Numbered from the stretch's first letter, positions 1-25,700 are shown. The stretch: DNA of 64,000 bases from Asterochloris sp. CNOR1 (GCA_963969365.1 OZ017752.1:1674001-1738000), one strand, 5' to 3'. The notes: generated from the letters alone by a model not told the origin. Program-made: numbers and translations.

Positions 1-3000
1 CTTATGATGCATGTGGGCAGCATGGAGGGGGTGCAGAGATGGCTGCAGGGCACATGAGCAGAACAGAGCTACATGCTGCACCTGAGTCCCCCCCAGCAGG
101 ACAATGGTGCTGTGGGCAGTCAATCCCTGTGACTGCCTCACCATCATTGGCCAGCACGATGAGGCGGTCACCCCTGTCCAGCGTGGCTGTCTCTGCAGGG
201 TTCAGGTGCAGGGCCCCATCCTGGGAGATGTAGCCGCACAGGATCCCCTCACGGAACAGGCGCCGAGAGTCCCTGCATGCAGGTGTGGCCTGCAGAGGTG
301 TGCACGAAAAGAACAGACCACCCATTCAGATTCAATTGTCAGTGATGACGCAGAATGTGCCAAATCTGTGGCGCTGCAGACAGCTGCCATACATCAGGTT
401 CCTGCATGCAGGCAGTTCCTGCCGCAAGTCCCCCCAGAGTTGGGAAATCTAGTAGTGAGGAAACTTGTTCTCTGGAGGGCGTGACCCAGGATTGGAAGGA
501 CCCAACATGCTGGGTCAGGGGTATAGGGTGTGCCAGCGGCAGGCAGCAGGCCGTTCACTCTGTGCCATTCTTGTGCGTGATGCGGTCACGCCTGGCTCGA
601 ATGCAGATGGAACTGTTGAGGCCCTCATGTGCAGCCCACACTAAGCTGTCATGTATGGTGCTGTAGTCCTGCTGAAGGCGTCCTGCTGGGCGGGGGCACG
701 TCAGCAACACATGTAGCTAAGCTGATGCTCCCAGCTCCCTGCGTGGCCCTGCCTCAAATCGCGCACCTGTAGGTCCTGCCGTGCAGCTCAGGGAAGCCCT
801 GGATGTAGAACGTTGCACCGTTTTGAGGGCTGTGCTGGGTCAGACTGCAGTACACATTGGCCACCCCAGGCTGCAAGCAAGGCCAGCAACAAGTCAGCCA
901 GATATCACACAGCTGGACAAGGTGCAGATCGCGCCCCCTCGCAGAAGCTTGCTTTCAGGTCTGATATTCAGGCACTCGTGTAGCAGAAGCTGGGGATGTC
1001 ACCTTGCTTCAGGGATGTCACGCAGGAGCTGCCTCAGCATGGTGGCAACAGGAGCATGCCAAACAGACTGCACCAGAGCCATTGATCCAATCAAGCCCGT
1101 TGCGGGTGCTGTGTGGTGCACCTGGATGGCTGTCTGTGCCACTAGGCGGGTGATGTCTCTGTTCCCATTGATGTGCACCGGACGGAGGCCCTGGTCGGAC
1201 TGCGCGGGTGTCCTGGGCTCCGTGCGGCGTGCTGGCAAGCTCTCCTCTGGCGTTTGGATGACGATGTTCTGCCCTGAGCTGGGCACTGAGGGGTCCACTG
1301 CCGCGCGGGCAGACTTCAGGGCCAGCACAGTGGCAGCCTTGATCTTGGAGGCGTCCTGCAGGCGTCACACAGGGAGCTGGTGTAGCCCAGTTGACTGAGA
1401 CACGTTCGAGCGTCACCCACTGCAGAAGTGGGTACATGCCAGCACAGTGACCCTGACTCAGGAGACATTTTGCGTGATCTAGCGTGCATGCATAGACAGG
1501 CCTGCCAGCATCAGCTGGCCTGGCGCTGAAGCAAAGCACTGAGGGCCAGGAAAAATGCCAGGTCAGCTTGGGCACCAAGTGGGCTGGGGCTCAGGCAAAT
1601 GCCACTGAAGCCTGGGTAGGGCAGGACGATGCCAGCAGGCTCCAATAACTCACTGCTGCATTTTCAGGGTGCAGCAGCACCACTGTGTGCGCACTTCCTG
1701 CCGAGATGCTGTTCAAATCCTTCAGGAAGTGGGGCGCACCTGCAGGCAGTGCACAGCCGTTGTCCAGAGGTGGCTGTGCAGATGCCCTCCTCGTTACAAT
1801 CAACAGTTGAACCTCAGGACAACCTGAGAATGCTGAAAGCCCTTGCTCAGGACACGAGCAGGCGTAGCAAATTATGTCGCTGACTATTTCCTATTTGCAT
1901 TGCACAGCGCCGCAAGGCTGTCTTGTGTCTTACATCATATGATGCTCCTGTCCTCTACCAAGGCAGCCAGGGCCTCACCAGAGCGGGTGATGACCTTGAT
2001 GCAGGCATTTTGCAGCACAGACTCCAGCTCAGTGTCCATCTCGTGCTTGTCGCGCTCAGCCAGGATGACAATGGGCCTGCAGAGAAGGCAGCATGACAGG
2101 CCCATCACGACAAAGATGGCCTGCAAATTCTAGGCACCCACAAGCATGTAATGGCAGGGCTGACACAGTGAGCCCATTGTAGCAAAGTCCTGTAGAGGCT
2201 ACAGCTGACAGGCATATATGGTGCCCCAAAGCATGATATCGTTTGTTAACCGCAAGACGGCCTCCTGCTGAGCAGTGCTGGGCTTGGTGCAGAGCTTGCG
2301 TGTCACTGTGCAGCAGCAGGGCCAGCAGAGTTTGGCAGCACAGGTGGCTTGCCCTGCTTACAAGGGGTGCAGTTTGCTTGACATGCATGCACCTCACTTG
2401 TCATACACGGAGCCGTGGCCGCAGTGGCTGCGCGAAAGAGCCATCTGCCTCAGCAAGGGGACTAGATGAGGGTTCCAGTTCAGAACAAGAGTGTGATCTC
2501 GGGCCAACACTGCAGGCAGGACGGACACTCAGCCCAACTAGAGCCGAGCTGCAAGTGCACCTTCTGCAGAGACAAAAGTATGATCTTGGAAAAGAACGCT
2601 CCAGAGAAGGTCACAGGCAGCAGCTGTGCTGTGCAGCACAGCACTGCACAGTCTGCAAAGCAGAGGAAAATACCTGGGTAGTTGCCCTGCTTGATGCCGC
2701 GCAGCTGGGACTTGACTTCCTCGCTGACAAAACTTAAAACAACAGCAAATGTAAACAGTCCACACAAAAATATCCTGCAGTTGGGCTTGACAGCTCAGCC
2801 ATGTGCACAGAGGCGCCAGTCTTGGTGTGCAAGCGTTCAGCGGGTATCTCACAGATTCATGAGCAGGGCAGCGGGCAATGTGGTCTCCTCAGTGACTTTG
2901 GCTCCTGCAGACAGGCAGCACTGCCTCCCAGACTGTTTCAGAAACTGCTCATTTAGGTAGCATGAAGTCTTGGAGCAGCCATGGGTGAGCAGGGGCCAGG

Positions 3001-3919
3001 ACAATGCCTCACCTGGGGCACGATACAAGACAGCATACACTTTGAACAGGGAGAGCTGCAAAGGCTCTCCCGACACCCAATGGTACAAAAATCCGCCCTG
3101 AGAGGCACAGCAGAGAGTTATAAACTAAGAGCTTGGCATGTCCCACTGTGCTGAACAGGCGCACTCACTAGCCAGACCAGTGGGAGGGCAACCATGAAAA
3201 CCGAAAATATCTTGACGACGGTGTTCGCCAGGAGAACCTGCATGCGCAAGCTTTGCTCAAGAGTGGGGAGGGCAGACGGGATCACACACATGCAGTGAGG
3301 CCAGTGTGGCCTGGCAGCTGGAGATGCGGTGCTGCCATGGGCAGCAACCACTCGGCTGCTTGCTGTTGTTGTTATGAGACAGCGTGATGATGCTGGAAGA
3401 CCGTGACAGGGCACCAGCGCTACGTAGCACCCTGCGAAAGGAACATGATTGCTGGCTTCCACTGAGGGTCATCCTGAATACATCATTGAAGCTGCAGCAG
3501 CAAGATGGCACCTGCTGCACCCTGACACCCAGCATCATGACCAGGTAGTCCCCCAGCCTGAGCAGGCGGCTGGTGGCCAGGGGCATGCTGCGTGAAGCCG
3601 ATGCAAACAGCGCTGCACCAGCCATGACATTGCGGCGGCCAGCTGCCACAGCTCGTGGCAGCCAGGCCACCCCTGAAGGGGGGTGCTGGGTACCAGAGTG
3701 CCCTGTGAAGACCAGGGCAGCTGCCAGTAGGAGGGCTGCCACAGCCACAACCCCCAGGAAGATGCGCCTGCAGCAGGAGGGTTGCAGCTGTTCCACGTTG
3801 CCTCTTTGTTGGCAGCCAGGTGCAACAGCATTGGGCACAAGGCTGCGCCGTCTCATCCAGGCAAACCACCGGCATACTTCATTCAGCAGACCTGCGTCCT
3901 GGGGGCTGCTTGATGGCAT
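1..3919 (-). CDS. CASTOR/POLLUX (DMI1)-type ion channel, 3' end beyond the window
   Basis: Predicted cation channel with a membrane part followed by RCK-type regulatory domains, the family that includes plant CASTOR and POLLUX. Exons read leftwards: 3512-3919, 3169-3237, 3013-3097, 2853-2904, 2674-2774, 2398-2509, 1979-2076, 1654-1739, 1122-1355, 767-870 and 142-272. All join in phase, and the gene continues past position 1. A hydrophobic helix lies at residues 53-71, with another in the second exon and the pore region in exons 3-4. The exon at 1979-2076 carries the family hallmark VILAERDKHEMD of the first RCK domain. Exon 142-272 has the NPxE...GDRLIVLAND stretch matching the family's NPDD...EGDEVIVIAEDD region. 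The start at 3919 is chosen because the frame then runs unbroken for 136 codons to a good donor; an earlier start is possible. The plant pore motif ADSGNH is not conserved: the aligned residues read RAPGAKV. In plants such channels act in nuclear or organelle membranes; the location here is unknown. Confidence 0.85.
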
Positions 3920-4529
3920 CAGCCTCGTCCAGGCTGGGCATCACGCCATCATCCTCACGAGCCAGTGATGCATTGGCGTCCCCGCCTGCTGCTGTGCCTG
4001 GGGCGGTAGGCAGCAGGCGCTCCTGGTTGTCCCAGTCCCCAGCAGCGTCTGAGGCTGAGCAGGCGCAGCGGCCAGTGGTGCAGTGGAGAGTTGACCTCGG
4101 CGTGCCATGCAGCAGGTGCCTGGCACCAACAGCATGCCAACTGAAGCGTGCGTGGCACCCACTACATGGTGTCGGGGTCTGCAGGGTGCTGTGCCTGCCA
4201 ATTTGCACAGCAGGCATCAGCGATGCTGTTGTTGGGGTCCCATTGCCATGACAATCCCTGATGCAACACTTGAGGCTTTAGCCCAGCCTTGGCTCTTTGA
4301 AGTCTAAGCCAAATGCTTTGGCGTTATTGGCAGGACGAAGGCAACCGAATTCTGGGCTTGGGATGTTATCTGACACTAAATGTTAGCAAGTTCCACAGTG
4401 CCAGCAGGCTGAACGATCTCGTCCTGCACAGACAGCTCCTTGTTACCCATCATGCAGCAGATTCACAGAAATTCCATTCGGGGAGCACAGGCTTGAGAGC
4501 AGCAAGGCAGGTCTCGCTGCTGCAAAGTC
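3920..4529. promoter_or_regulatory. Shared upstream region of two divergent genes
   Basis: About 610 bases separate the channel start (minus strand) from the PRP22 start (plus strand), so both promoters must lie here or overlap the first exons. Open frames on the minus strand run on from the channel start to about 4217, so part of this stretch could encode an extra N-terminal exon. I see no clear TATA-like box or other named element. Confidence 0.4.
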
Positions 4530-16329
<11,800 letters not shown>

Positions 16330-16356
<27 letters not shown>

Positions 16357-16535
16357 ACTGGTCCCAGCTGCGCCCGCGCCTGGCCTCTGCCCGTCCAAGA
16401 GGCGCACATGATTGCGGCCCAGCTGTCTGCATTCCTGGCGCTGGCCCCATGTCTGGCATCCGCTCAGGAGGCAACTTGGTCTCAGCTCCTCACATGTCTG
16501 GTATCTGTGCAGGAGGCATGGCTGCATGGTCACAG
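16330..16535 (+). repeat. Degenerate tandem repeat over the PRP22 stop codon
   Basis: About three units of roughly 65-70 bp begin inside the last codons (ctggcgcttgtccaggaggc) and continue past the stop as ctggcctctgcccgtccaag, ctggcatccgctcaggaggc and ctggtatctgtgcaggaggc. The 3' flank thus carries echoes of the coding end. Confidence 0.8.
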
Positions 16536-16733
16536 CATCTCCTCTGCCTGACTCGTGCCCTGGGGCCTGACAGCTGCTGACGGAGGCATGCTGGATTGAA
16601 AAACATTGTTAGGGCCAGTGCTCTGCTGATCTCTGGTCACTCATCAGTGCAGGCCATTCAGAAGAATTTACCACCTCACTGTCTGTGTTTCTGCTGGAGT
16701 CACCAATGAATTGATGCAAATATGAATGGACAC

Positions 16734-19700
16734 TTATGTTGTCTGGAGCACGGGGGCTGGAGGATTTCCAAGGACAGGAGGGTGCAGGGCCAGCTGCTGT
16801 TTGAAGGCATCAAGGTCTGTGATGTTCTTCACGTCGGGCAGCTCTTGTTGCAGCTGTTGCAGGTGCGGCTTCCCAACAACATGCACAGCAAAACACCGCC
16901 TTGATGGTGCTCCTGGCTTCACCACGTCTTGATAAAGATCAAGAAGCTGCTGTCGAGTCACGCGCTTCAGCTCTTGAGCCTCCTGTCGCCTTGCCTTAAA
17001 GTCATACCTGTCACAGAGGAACAAAATCCTTGCTCCTTTCTAAAGACACAATGACAATCTTCTGCTCCCCTACCCACTTTCGCCATCTCTGAGAATTTTT
17101 GGGGGGAGGGCGCATTGGTCCAAGTGCTGATACCACACAGTCATCAAACAGGCAATCTGGCATTGCCAGACATCAGGCAAGCCCTTCTACAGCTGAAAAT
17201 GCACAGCACCCCAGGCCAGGCTCACTTGCGGTTGGAAATGTGTTGCCAGTGCTCCTCAGTCTCATCAAACAGGGCGTCGCATGCCTGCAGTTTGGCTGCA
17301 ATGATGGCAGCCCGCTGCTTCTCCAGCTCCTCAGGGGCCATGCTGGCCAGGGTCTCTGCAAACCCTTGCAGGAAAGCCTCTATCCGCTCCTGGAGGACAT
17401 CGGGTGCATGACTGCCTGCACCAGGTCCACAGAACCTTGTTTCCACAGCCATCTTGGACTTTAAGAGGCAGTCCTATGGCTGCGGGGCCGCAAGCAAGGC
17501 AGCACAAAGCTAAAGGGGAGGCACTACAGGGCCTGATGGCAACAAATAAGCTGGATCTGGCGCACAGCATCCCCCCAGAGAAGGGGAACAGCACAGCACA
17601 CCTGAGACCACCACCACTGCAAAGCCAAGGACGCCATGCGTGAGCCGCACCCCGCAGTGTACCGTGTAACCCAGCTGCTGCTTGGTTCGGAGGGCGTCAT
17701 AGCAGGGCTCATGCATGACCTGCACGACACACAGCAAGGGTCGTGTACATCTTGCAGCACACACATCAGAGCTCATGGGGCCTCAGCAGCAGCTTGCCAA
17801 CTCCTGCAGAGGACCTCTGACAGGCAGCACTCTGCTGCTGGTGCGCACTGCAAGCACATTCATTGCAGAGCTCAGCTGGCCCACTGGCACGGCTGGCGCA
17901 GGCAATAAGATATTTGCTGAGGAATTTGAGGTATCTGCGACGGCAGCCTGCCACTGCCATGCTGCAGGCAGCAGAAAGCTCACCTGCTCCATCAGATCCA
18001 GCAGGGAGCGCGTGTGCAGGTTGTCTGGCACGCTTTGGACATACAGCTCCACCACACTGTTGTTCTCCTCAGGATTCTTGACTGGCACCCTGCATAGCAC
18101 AGGCACAGGAGGCCTCTGAAGCGCCCTCCCTGGTGGAGCAACAAAGGGCCTGTCTAAAAGCGTGAGGCCCCTGTGCAGACCATACTCAGGCCCAGGCCAG
18201 CCATCTGTCAAAGATGACAAGGGGCAGTCCCCTCCCGTAGCCTACAGGCGCCCAGCTGACTTCTGCATGGAGCTTCAAGCCGTGCACTAGCAGGAGGGCC
18301 CAGCCCTAGCTGTGGCCTTCTGCAGTGACTTCCACTTCCTCGGCTGAATCCAAGCAGAAAACATGGTCCTCTTCTGGGCTCCCAGGCTCCCCTTGTGCAG
18401 GCGGACCGGGCCATGCAAAGCATGATTTGCAGCAGCGGCCTTGGGCAACCCCGACCCGTGCAGCTGTTGATGCCTGCAGTCTAGGCTGCCGCTCAGCCAG
18501 CGCCCTCGCCGCAGCTCACCTGTGCAGGTGCAGGCGCCCATCAGGGACCTGGCAGCCCCGCTCCTGACGCCGTTGGTCTGCAGGCAGGCGTGCCTCCGCA
18601 GAGCGGGCGCTGCCATGGACGTCGCTGGCCACTGCCTCAGCCAGCTGTTGGGCCTCTGCCTGATCCAGGTTGCCGTGCACCAGCATCTCAATGTGGACAT
18701 CGCCAAGGATGTCAGCCAGGTGCCCTGCAAGGGGCAGTGATGGCTAGGTAGTCAGCTGCAGCACCTGGAAGTGGAGGCAGGCGCAAGACGCAGCACAGCA
18801 TGGCAGCAACATGGTGGAGGATGTTCAGGGCAAACATCTTAGCGAGAAGCCCTGCATGGCATGTGCGCATGGCGCTGCGCAGAACCCCACTGCAGGCTCA
18901 CACGGGGGGCAGGCGCCAGCACACTGTTGGAGCAGCCAAGGCACAACGACGGCAGCTGCTGCCATATGAACCCCTGTCAGCAAAAGCACGGCAACCGTTG
19001 CTAATTCAGAAGCCGGGGGGCCAGACACGGCACCCCGAAGGTTGCTATGCGGCCACCCACCTTGCACCTCTGCTGGAGTGAGCGCCTCAACGCCTGCCAA
19101 CACCGCCTCGGGCGAGAAGCACCTGTCCATCAGAACATACTTGCGCAGGAAGGTGGCATGCCTGTCGGGCTTGGTGTTGGCGTTCCGGTAGTGTCGCGCG
19201 AGGGGCTCCCTGACGCGGGCAAATGCCTCTGCCTGCAGCCATGCCACTGCTTTGTCAGGGTTGCTAGATGTTGCAAAGCCATCACCATGATCTGTAAGAT
19301 GCTGGGCACTGATTTTGGGCAATGGCTGCGCCAGCATCTCGGCTGCAGCACAGACGTCAGCACAGACCACAAGGATGCTTTGCAGAGAGAGAACCTTGAG
19401 CGGACAGCACAAGGTCCCCAAGAACACACCTGGGCTTTCAAGAAGGGCAGCAGCGTTCATAAGGTAAGGCAGGGCTGCTTGGCTGTGAGTGTGAGAGCAC
19501 CCACCTGGACTGTCAGGGTGGCCAGCTGGTGGGTGATGTAGCGGGTCAACAGGGGCAGCTTGTGGCTGAAGCCCTGTACGCGCAGCTGGATGCCACAGCC
19601 CTCCAACGGGCACACCTGCAGCGCTGGCCAAGATTTTGATACAAAGTACGGCCAGTACCTTGCCAGCACAATTTGTGTAAACATTGCAAAATTTGTTTCG

Positions 19701-22700
19701 TGATGCTTGGCACTAGGAACAGATCGGGCAGGCAGAAAGGCATAGCACATGGAGTCCATGTCCAGGAGCCGCCACGGAACCTGAATAGGTGTTGTATGGC
19801 CCTGGAGCCCTTTGTAGAGTCAGGCACCTCATGCAGCATGGCTTCACGCTGTGCAGCAGCGCCTGTCATTGCTGATTCAACGTAACATGGTGGCAACGCC
19901 TCATCCAGTACAACATGATGATAAGGTGCATGCAGGTCCAGCATTGCTGTTGCAGTCAAGGCAGCTCACTTCATACTGCAGCCCCGCAGTGGAGGCCAGG
20001 TAGGTGGTCTCACACAGGGCATCCTCCAGCAGCTTCACAGCCAGCTGGGTTGCAGCAGCCTGCTGGGCGGTCCACTCCCGCGCTCGCGGGTGCAGCTGCA
20101 TCAGCGCGGCCGCCTTGGGGACGCGGAAGCGCTCGTCCAGCTTGTGCCACACACGCTGCCCGGGCACGTCCAGCAGCAGGTCTGGCGGGCTGGGCAGCTC
20201 CCCTGCAGTGTCAGAAGGTAGCATTCTGGGAGGCAGCAGGCAGGTGTAGCAGGCTGCCAGCCCCGCTGTAGCCCCGATGGGCATCAGATGAAAGGGGCAG
20301 CCGGCGATGTGTGCCACAGGGCACCGCCCAGGGACGTGTAGCAGCAGGTGGGGCGGGGTGGGGTGGGCAGCTTCCCTGCAGGCACATAAGAGAGCTCCTG
20401 GGGAGGCAGCAGGCAGGTGTGGCTGGAGTAAGTCCCCCTTCAAGCGTAGCAGGAGCTGGGTTATCAGTGATTGCGCCTGGTGCCTCTAACAGCAGCTCTG
20501 GCATGCTGGAGAGATCACTGGCAGGCTGCAGGAGGACAGGCAGCCGGCACATCTGATAGTTACCAGGCGGTCAGGTGGTGGCCACCAGGGAGGTGGTTTG
20601 TGAGCTGCACAGTTTCAGCGCCAGCAAGACCACCCTGGGAGGCTGCATCTGTGGGCTTGTGCTTCATTGTGGGTTTGGTGTCTCCACTGCAGTCTCACAG
20701 GTGATCCCAAGGGCCTGGCAGCGCCTGACGCTTCAGCAGCATCAGTGGAGCAGTGGGGCATGCCCACCTGTTGGGGCTCCCTCTGCAGCGACGTCGTTGG
20801 CTGCAGCAGTGCCATTGACAGCCGCAGCACCGTTGACATGCGGCCGCCCTGAGCTGCCCCGACCCTCGCTGCGCAGAGAGAAGTCAGATGGCAGGAACTC
20901 ATTGCGTGGAGGAAGGGCCATGTCGGCACGAGGGCTTTTGCTTTCCCAGGCATCCTGCCAGGCGGCGAGGCAGGCTGCAGGGACGGGGAACTGTGCAAAG
21001 GGCACGCCAAACCAGGGCTCGGTACTGGGCCGGCCGTGTTGCTTCAGCTGGTCAAAGGCGCTGGTCTGGAGGTCCAGGCGCACTGCAGCGGGGTGCATCC
21101 AGTCCAGCAGCTCCTCCACCTGCAGAGGACAGGGAGTTGCGGGCTGAGATGAGGCACTGCCCGCAACAGCACCCTGGCACTGGCCGAGCCTTGGGCTGGC
21201 CTGCACAAGCTGCCCAACCCCCGTTTCTCGCCGAACGCTTCTGTGCATGCATGCGGGCCCACGGAAACATGTCCCCAATGCACCATCTTTGGCTCCCACA
21301 GGTCTCACGAGCAGGACTCCTGCAGGATGCTGCTGCGCAGGCGTGTGGGGGTCACCACCCCGCCCCTGCATTCACCTGCTTCTGCCGACATGAAGCCATA
21401 CCTGCAGGGCCTCAGCTCACGACCCCAGTAGTTGCACAGGCAAGATGGGCTCCTCTAGGGTGGCTGTGCTCACAGGCACTGGACAGCCTTGCTGTTCTCC
21501 CCATGCATGCCCTCAAAAGCAACGCACTAGCTCTCATACAACTGTCCAACCCCTGCAGGACGCTGCTTTGCCACGCAGCCCTGCATGTGCCCCGAACCCC
21601 AACCCAGCTGCCAGCGCACCAGCTCTGGCTCCCACTGGTCGTACAGGTAGGACCCCTGCAGTATGTGCTCAGGGGCGTAGTAGGGTGCATCCTCAGCCAG
21701 GCGCGTCACAAAGTCGCAGGGGTCTTCTTCCTCTGCGAATCTGAAGCGCATGGCGGCTGTGGCTGCCAGCTCCTCGTAGACCCACCTCTGCGGGCTGGCC
21801 TGGCGCAGCAGGGCTAGGTACTGAAAGAGCAGGCCCAGGGGCGCCAGCCCGCAACCTTCAGGGCAGCCAGGGAAGAGGTCAGCCAAGTCAGTAAAGAGGG
21901 GCAATGCCTGAAAGAGAGGGTCTACAGAGGGCTCGCAGGCCAGGCAGGCAGGTGTGCTTGCTCAGCATGAGCACTGATGTGTCCAGCAAATGGTTGTAGG
22001 TGCCTGCCAGCAGTGGTGCCAGTGGAAGCCAGGAGCGGAAGCTTTCACGGCACACATGTGGCAGAGCCTGCTGAACACTTGCAAATGACTGCTGCATGGA
22101 ATAATGCCCGAAGGGCTATGACAGCCCAGGTGCACAGCTGTCCATCTCAGGAGCTGGCATTCAAGGAGCCAGTCCAGGCCTGTTGCCTGGCGCGACATGC
22201 AACCCAACCTCAGTCAGGTCCATGGCGCCCAGACAAGTGCACTGCTGGCGCCTCACCTGGCTCAGCATGCAGCCCTGCCTCTGTCAGGGTCATGTGCACC
22301 TCGAACACATAGACGGCCGTGCTGCGCTCAAAGCCGCTCTCCCCCACACCCGCAGTCAGGTCGGTGACCCACCCTGAGGCCTTGAGGGCGCTCAGCAGAG
22401 AGCCTTTGCCCTCGTGCCCCACCAGGTGGGAAATGTACTCGTCTGCTTTGGTGCGGTACCTAGTGATCAGGCTGGGCAGGCAGAAGCTGGCGGTGATCTC
22501 ATGGGCCTCCTTGACTGCGGGCAGGATGTAGAGCTGCCCACCCTGCAACAGGAAGTCAACATGTGATCAGGCTGGGCAGGGAGAAGTTGGCAGCGATTGC
22601 ATGGGCCTGTTTGACCTGGGCAGGATGTAAAGCTGCCCACACCCTGCAGCACAGGGGTCCTATCATTGGGAAAAACAGGAAGGGATGCAGCTGGCTGTGA

Positions 22701-25700
22701 CCATGATGACCCTCCCTGCACTGCAGGCACAGCGTGCAGCTGCCCGCCCTGCTGTAGGTGGACATCTTGGTGTTGGCAGCAGGAAGCTTTTAGACTGCGG
22801 GCCTGGCAGCTTTTGCAACTGCCAGTGGGTGTTCTGTGAGACCAGAGCAATCGTACAGAGCTACAATGCAAACTGCAGGCCAGTGATATCTACGTCAAAG
22901 GGCAAGATGCATATTTGCTTACACTCTGCTTGAGGGCAAAACACAGTGCTTGAGGCTCAATGGACCTCATTGCCATCTCGCAGTACTCCTGCCTGCAAGC
23001 TTCGCACCTCAAAGGGCATTCCTGCGCCAAAGAAGGTGGGTCGCTGCAGCTGTCCTGAGGAGACGGGGGTGAACAGCTCCCACACCCACCCCTCCAGCTG
23101 CTCCAAAGACTCGCCGCCCATAACTACCAGGGACATGCGTTCAGCACTGTAGTGCTGCCTGCAGACGTGCAGCAGGGTAGGTCCATGAGGACCAGTGCGC
23201 AGCTGTGGCCTGTGCACTCCTGTGTTCAGGCAGGCACGCAATCTGGCAGAGGCCAGAGGGGCGGCATGGGCCAGAGGACCAGCGAGAGGTGTTGCAAAGC
23301 ACACTGTGCCCAGGCCCTGTGGGGCTTTGTGCGGTGCAGCTGCCACTGTGGGGGGCTGCTGCAGGTGCTGGCAAGCTGCAGGTGCATGCTTGCCTGAGGT
23401 TGCAGACGTGGTACAGCAGCTTACAAGGCTGATTAAGTGCAGCACCCTCATCAGAGACAGCTGACTGGTGCAGAGCTTGTGGTGCCTGGCACTAGGCACA
23501 GCTGTCTTGGGGTGAAGAGCCACCAACCCAGCATCAGGGCAGCGCCCACCTGTAGTAGTCAACCAGGTCCTTGCGCACATCAATGCCACACTTCCTGGGC
23601 TCATCCAGCAGGCTGCTGCGGTTGCCCCAGGTGAAGCGGTTGAACAAGTGCCCCTGGCGGCTTGTGTGGCAGCGCAGCTGCTGCAGGCGGCAGGAGTCGC
23701 TCTGCAGGACACCTGCAGGCTGCCTCAGCATGTGAGCAGAGGCACACTGATCAAGTCGTCCAGTCCTCGAGACAGAAAAGCATCAAGCACAGTGCACAAA
23801 TGTTGGCCATTCCGCTTGATGTCAAGCAGGTGCAGTTGCTGTAGGTGCCTGCAGTCGCCTGCATGCACCAGGCAGGTTGAGCGCTCCCCCAGGATCCTGA
23901 CCAGAACAGCTCAAGTGTGCTGGACCCAAGATGCGTTGTACACCACGCCATGCAAGCATCATAGCCAGCTCAGCCATGCAGTTGCTGCTGCAGCAGCAGC
24001 ACCACCTTCAGGAGCACACGTCACCTGCTGCAGCGGTGTGCTGCTGCTCCGCTGATGCGGTGCTCGACTGGAGGTTCACCTGAGAATTCGCTGTCCACGG
24101 CCATGACCTCCCGCTCCAGGGCGTCTGCCTTGCACAGGGGGTCCACAAAGAACTGAGCAAAGCGGTCCAGGGCGCCCTGCAGCGCCTCGCCTGCCACATC
24201 AAAGTGGTAGTTGGTGTACTCCTGCAGGCAGCACAGCCTCTTGCTGCACAGTAGCAGCCTGCATAAAAGCCTCTGCACAGGGTGGGGCAGCTGCAGATGC
24301 AGCCTGCAGTTCGGCACATGTCTGCAGTATACCCCAGCTGCTGTCCAGAGCACACCAACTGCTAACATGCTCATGCAGGCAGGCGAAGGTCATGCAAGCC
24401 GTCCGCTGACCAGGTGTGGCTTTGACGCAGACCACCCTGGCAGCTGGCAATGCAGGGCACTTCCACCTGTGGCCTCGGGAAGTGCTAAGAGCCAGCGGGC
24501 ACCTTGGGTGCCTGCCACCTCATATGACTCAGGCCGCAGGCACGCCGCCAGCTGCAGGCATGCCTCAACCAGGAAGCACCAGACATGCTGCACTACATTC
24601 TTCAGCACACCAGCGGGGCGTAGGCGATGGAAGCTGCCAGCATGGGCACTGAGCATGGGGCAGCAGGTTCCCTGTGCAGCTGCATGCACTGCCTGCCAGG
24701 CTCCGCACCAGGGACAAGTCAGGGGCCGCTAACATGTCCATGCGATCAGGCATACCACTGCCTCCCGAGCATTGCTGCAGCGCACCAGCTCGGTGTAGGC
24801 ATTGGAGCTGCCGGCGTGAGCGCTCAGGAAGGCGTCGTAGCTGTTCTCGTCTGGGAACTTGGCGCTGCCCATGAACAGCATGTGCTCCAGGTAATGGCTC
24901 AGGCCCTGCAACAGCACCCACGTTTCCTTGCTGGTTGAGCCCATGCAAAACTCATGCAGGTCTTTCAGGTGGTAGCGCAGGCCCTGCAGCAGCAAGCACT
25001 TTGCGGGTTGCTGGCAGATACTGTGCAGCGGAATGTGCTCCAGGTAGTGACCAGCCCTTGCAGTGATGGGCACCTAGTGTTGTTGGCTCAGCCTCTGCAG
25101 GCTCAGTCCCTGCATGGACAGGACATGCTCCAGCCAGGGCATGTGCTCTCAACCTCAGCATGGCCGGCAGATGCTTGCACACTGATGCGACTCAAGCAGC
25201 TCAGACTGTGCCAGGCACACTTCGTGCGCGTCTGCTGCGGCAGATCATAAGGGGAGCAGCCCACGATTACTCACGGGAAGGTGCTTGGGGTCCAGCAGGC
25301 TGCCAACGCCGACAGCCATGGCCGCTGCAGCCCTCCTGATCCCATTGCTGCCAGACTTGGACCCCCCGTCTTCACCATCAGAGGTTTCTTCCCCTGAATC
25401 CATGTCGGTGTCCTGCATCGATGTAAACATCACTTTCCAACAGCACCGGCACCTCTGAAGCATGCAACTGCTGTGCCCACCAGAGGAGCAAAACTTTGTT
25501 GCTGCATGTAAACCAGAGCCACAGAGGCTGCTTGGGCGGTGTACCAGGCCTCACAGTGAGCCCAGAGACAGGTTGTCAGTCCATCTGGCCAACTTGACAG
25601 CATGGATTGCTGCTCGTCAGCCAGGGTTGCTGGCATCCTGCGCTCAGCAGCACTGCACTGCCACCACGCAATAGGCAGCAATGTTTGTTGGCTTGGCATA

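Noticed and set aside
18825-19631. 268-codon minus-strand frame as one unspliced exon of the protease
   Set aside because: Only parts (about 19074-19263 and 19505-19615) match the family; the rest is intron read-through with good splice sites at its borders.
20888-21817. 309-codon plus-strand open frame
   Set aside because: It lies antisense to well-supported exons of the nardilysin-like gene and has low-complexity composition. Long open frames opposite real exons are common in this stop-poor GC-rich DNA.
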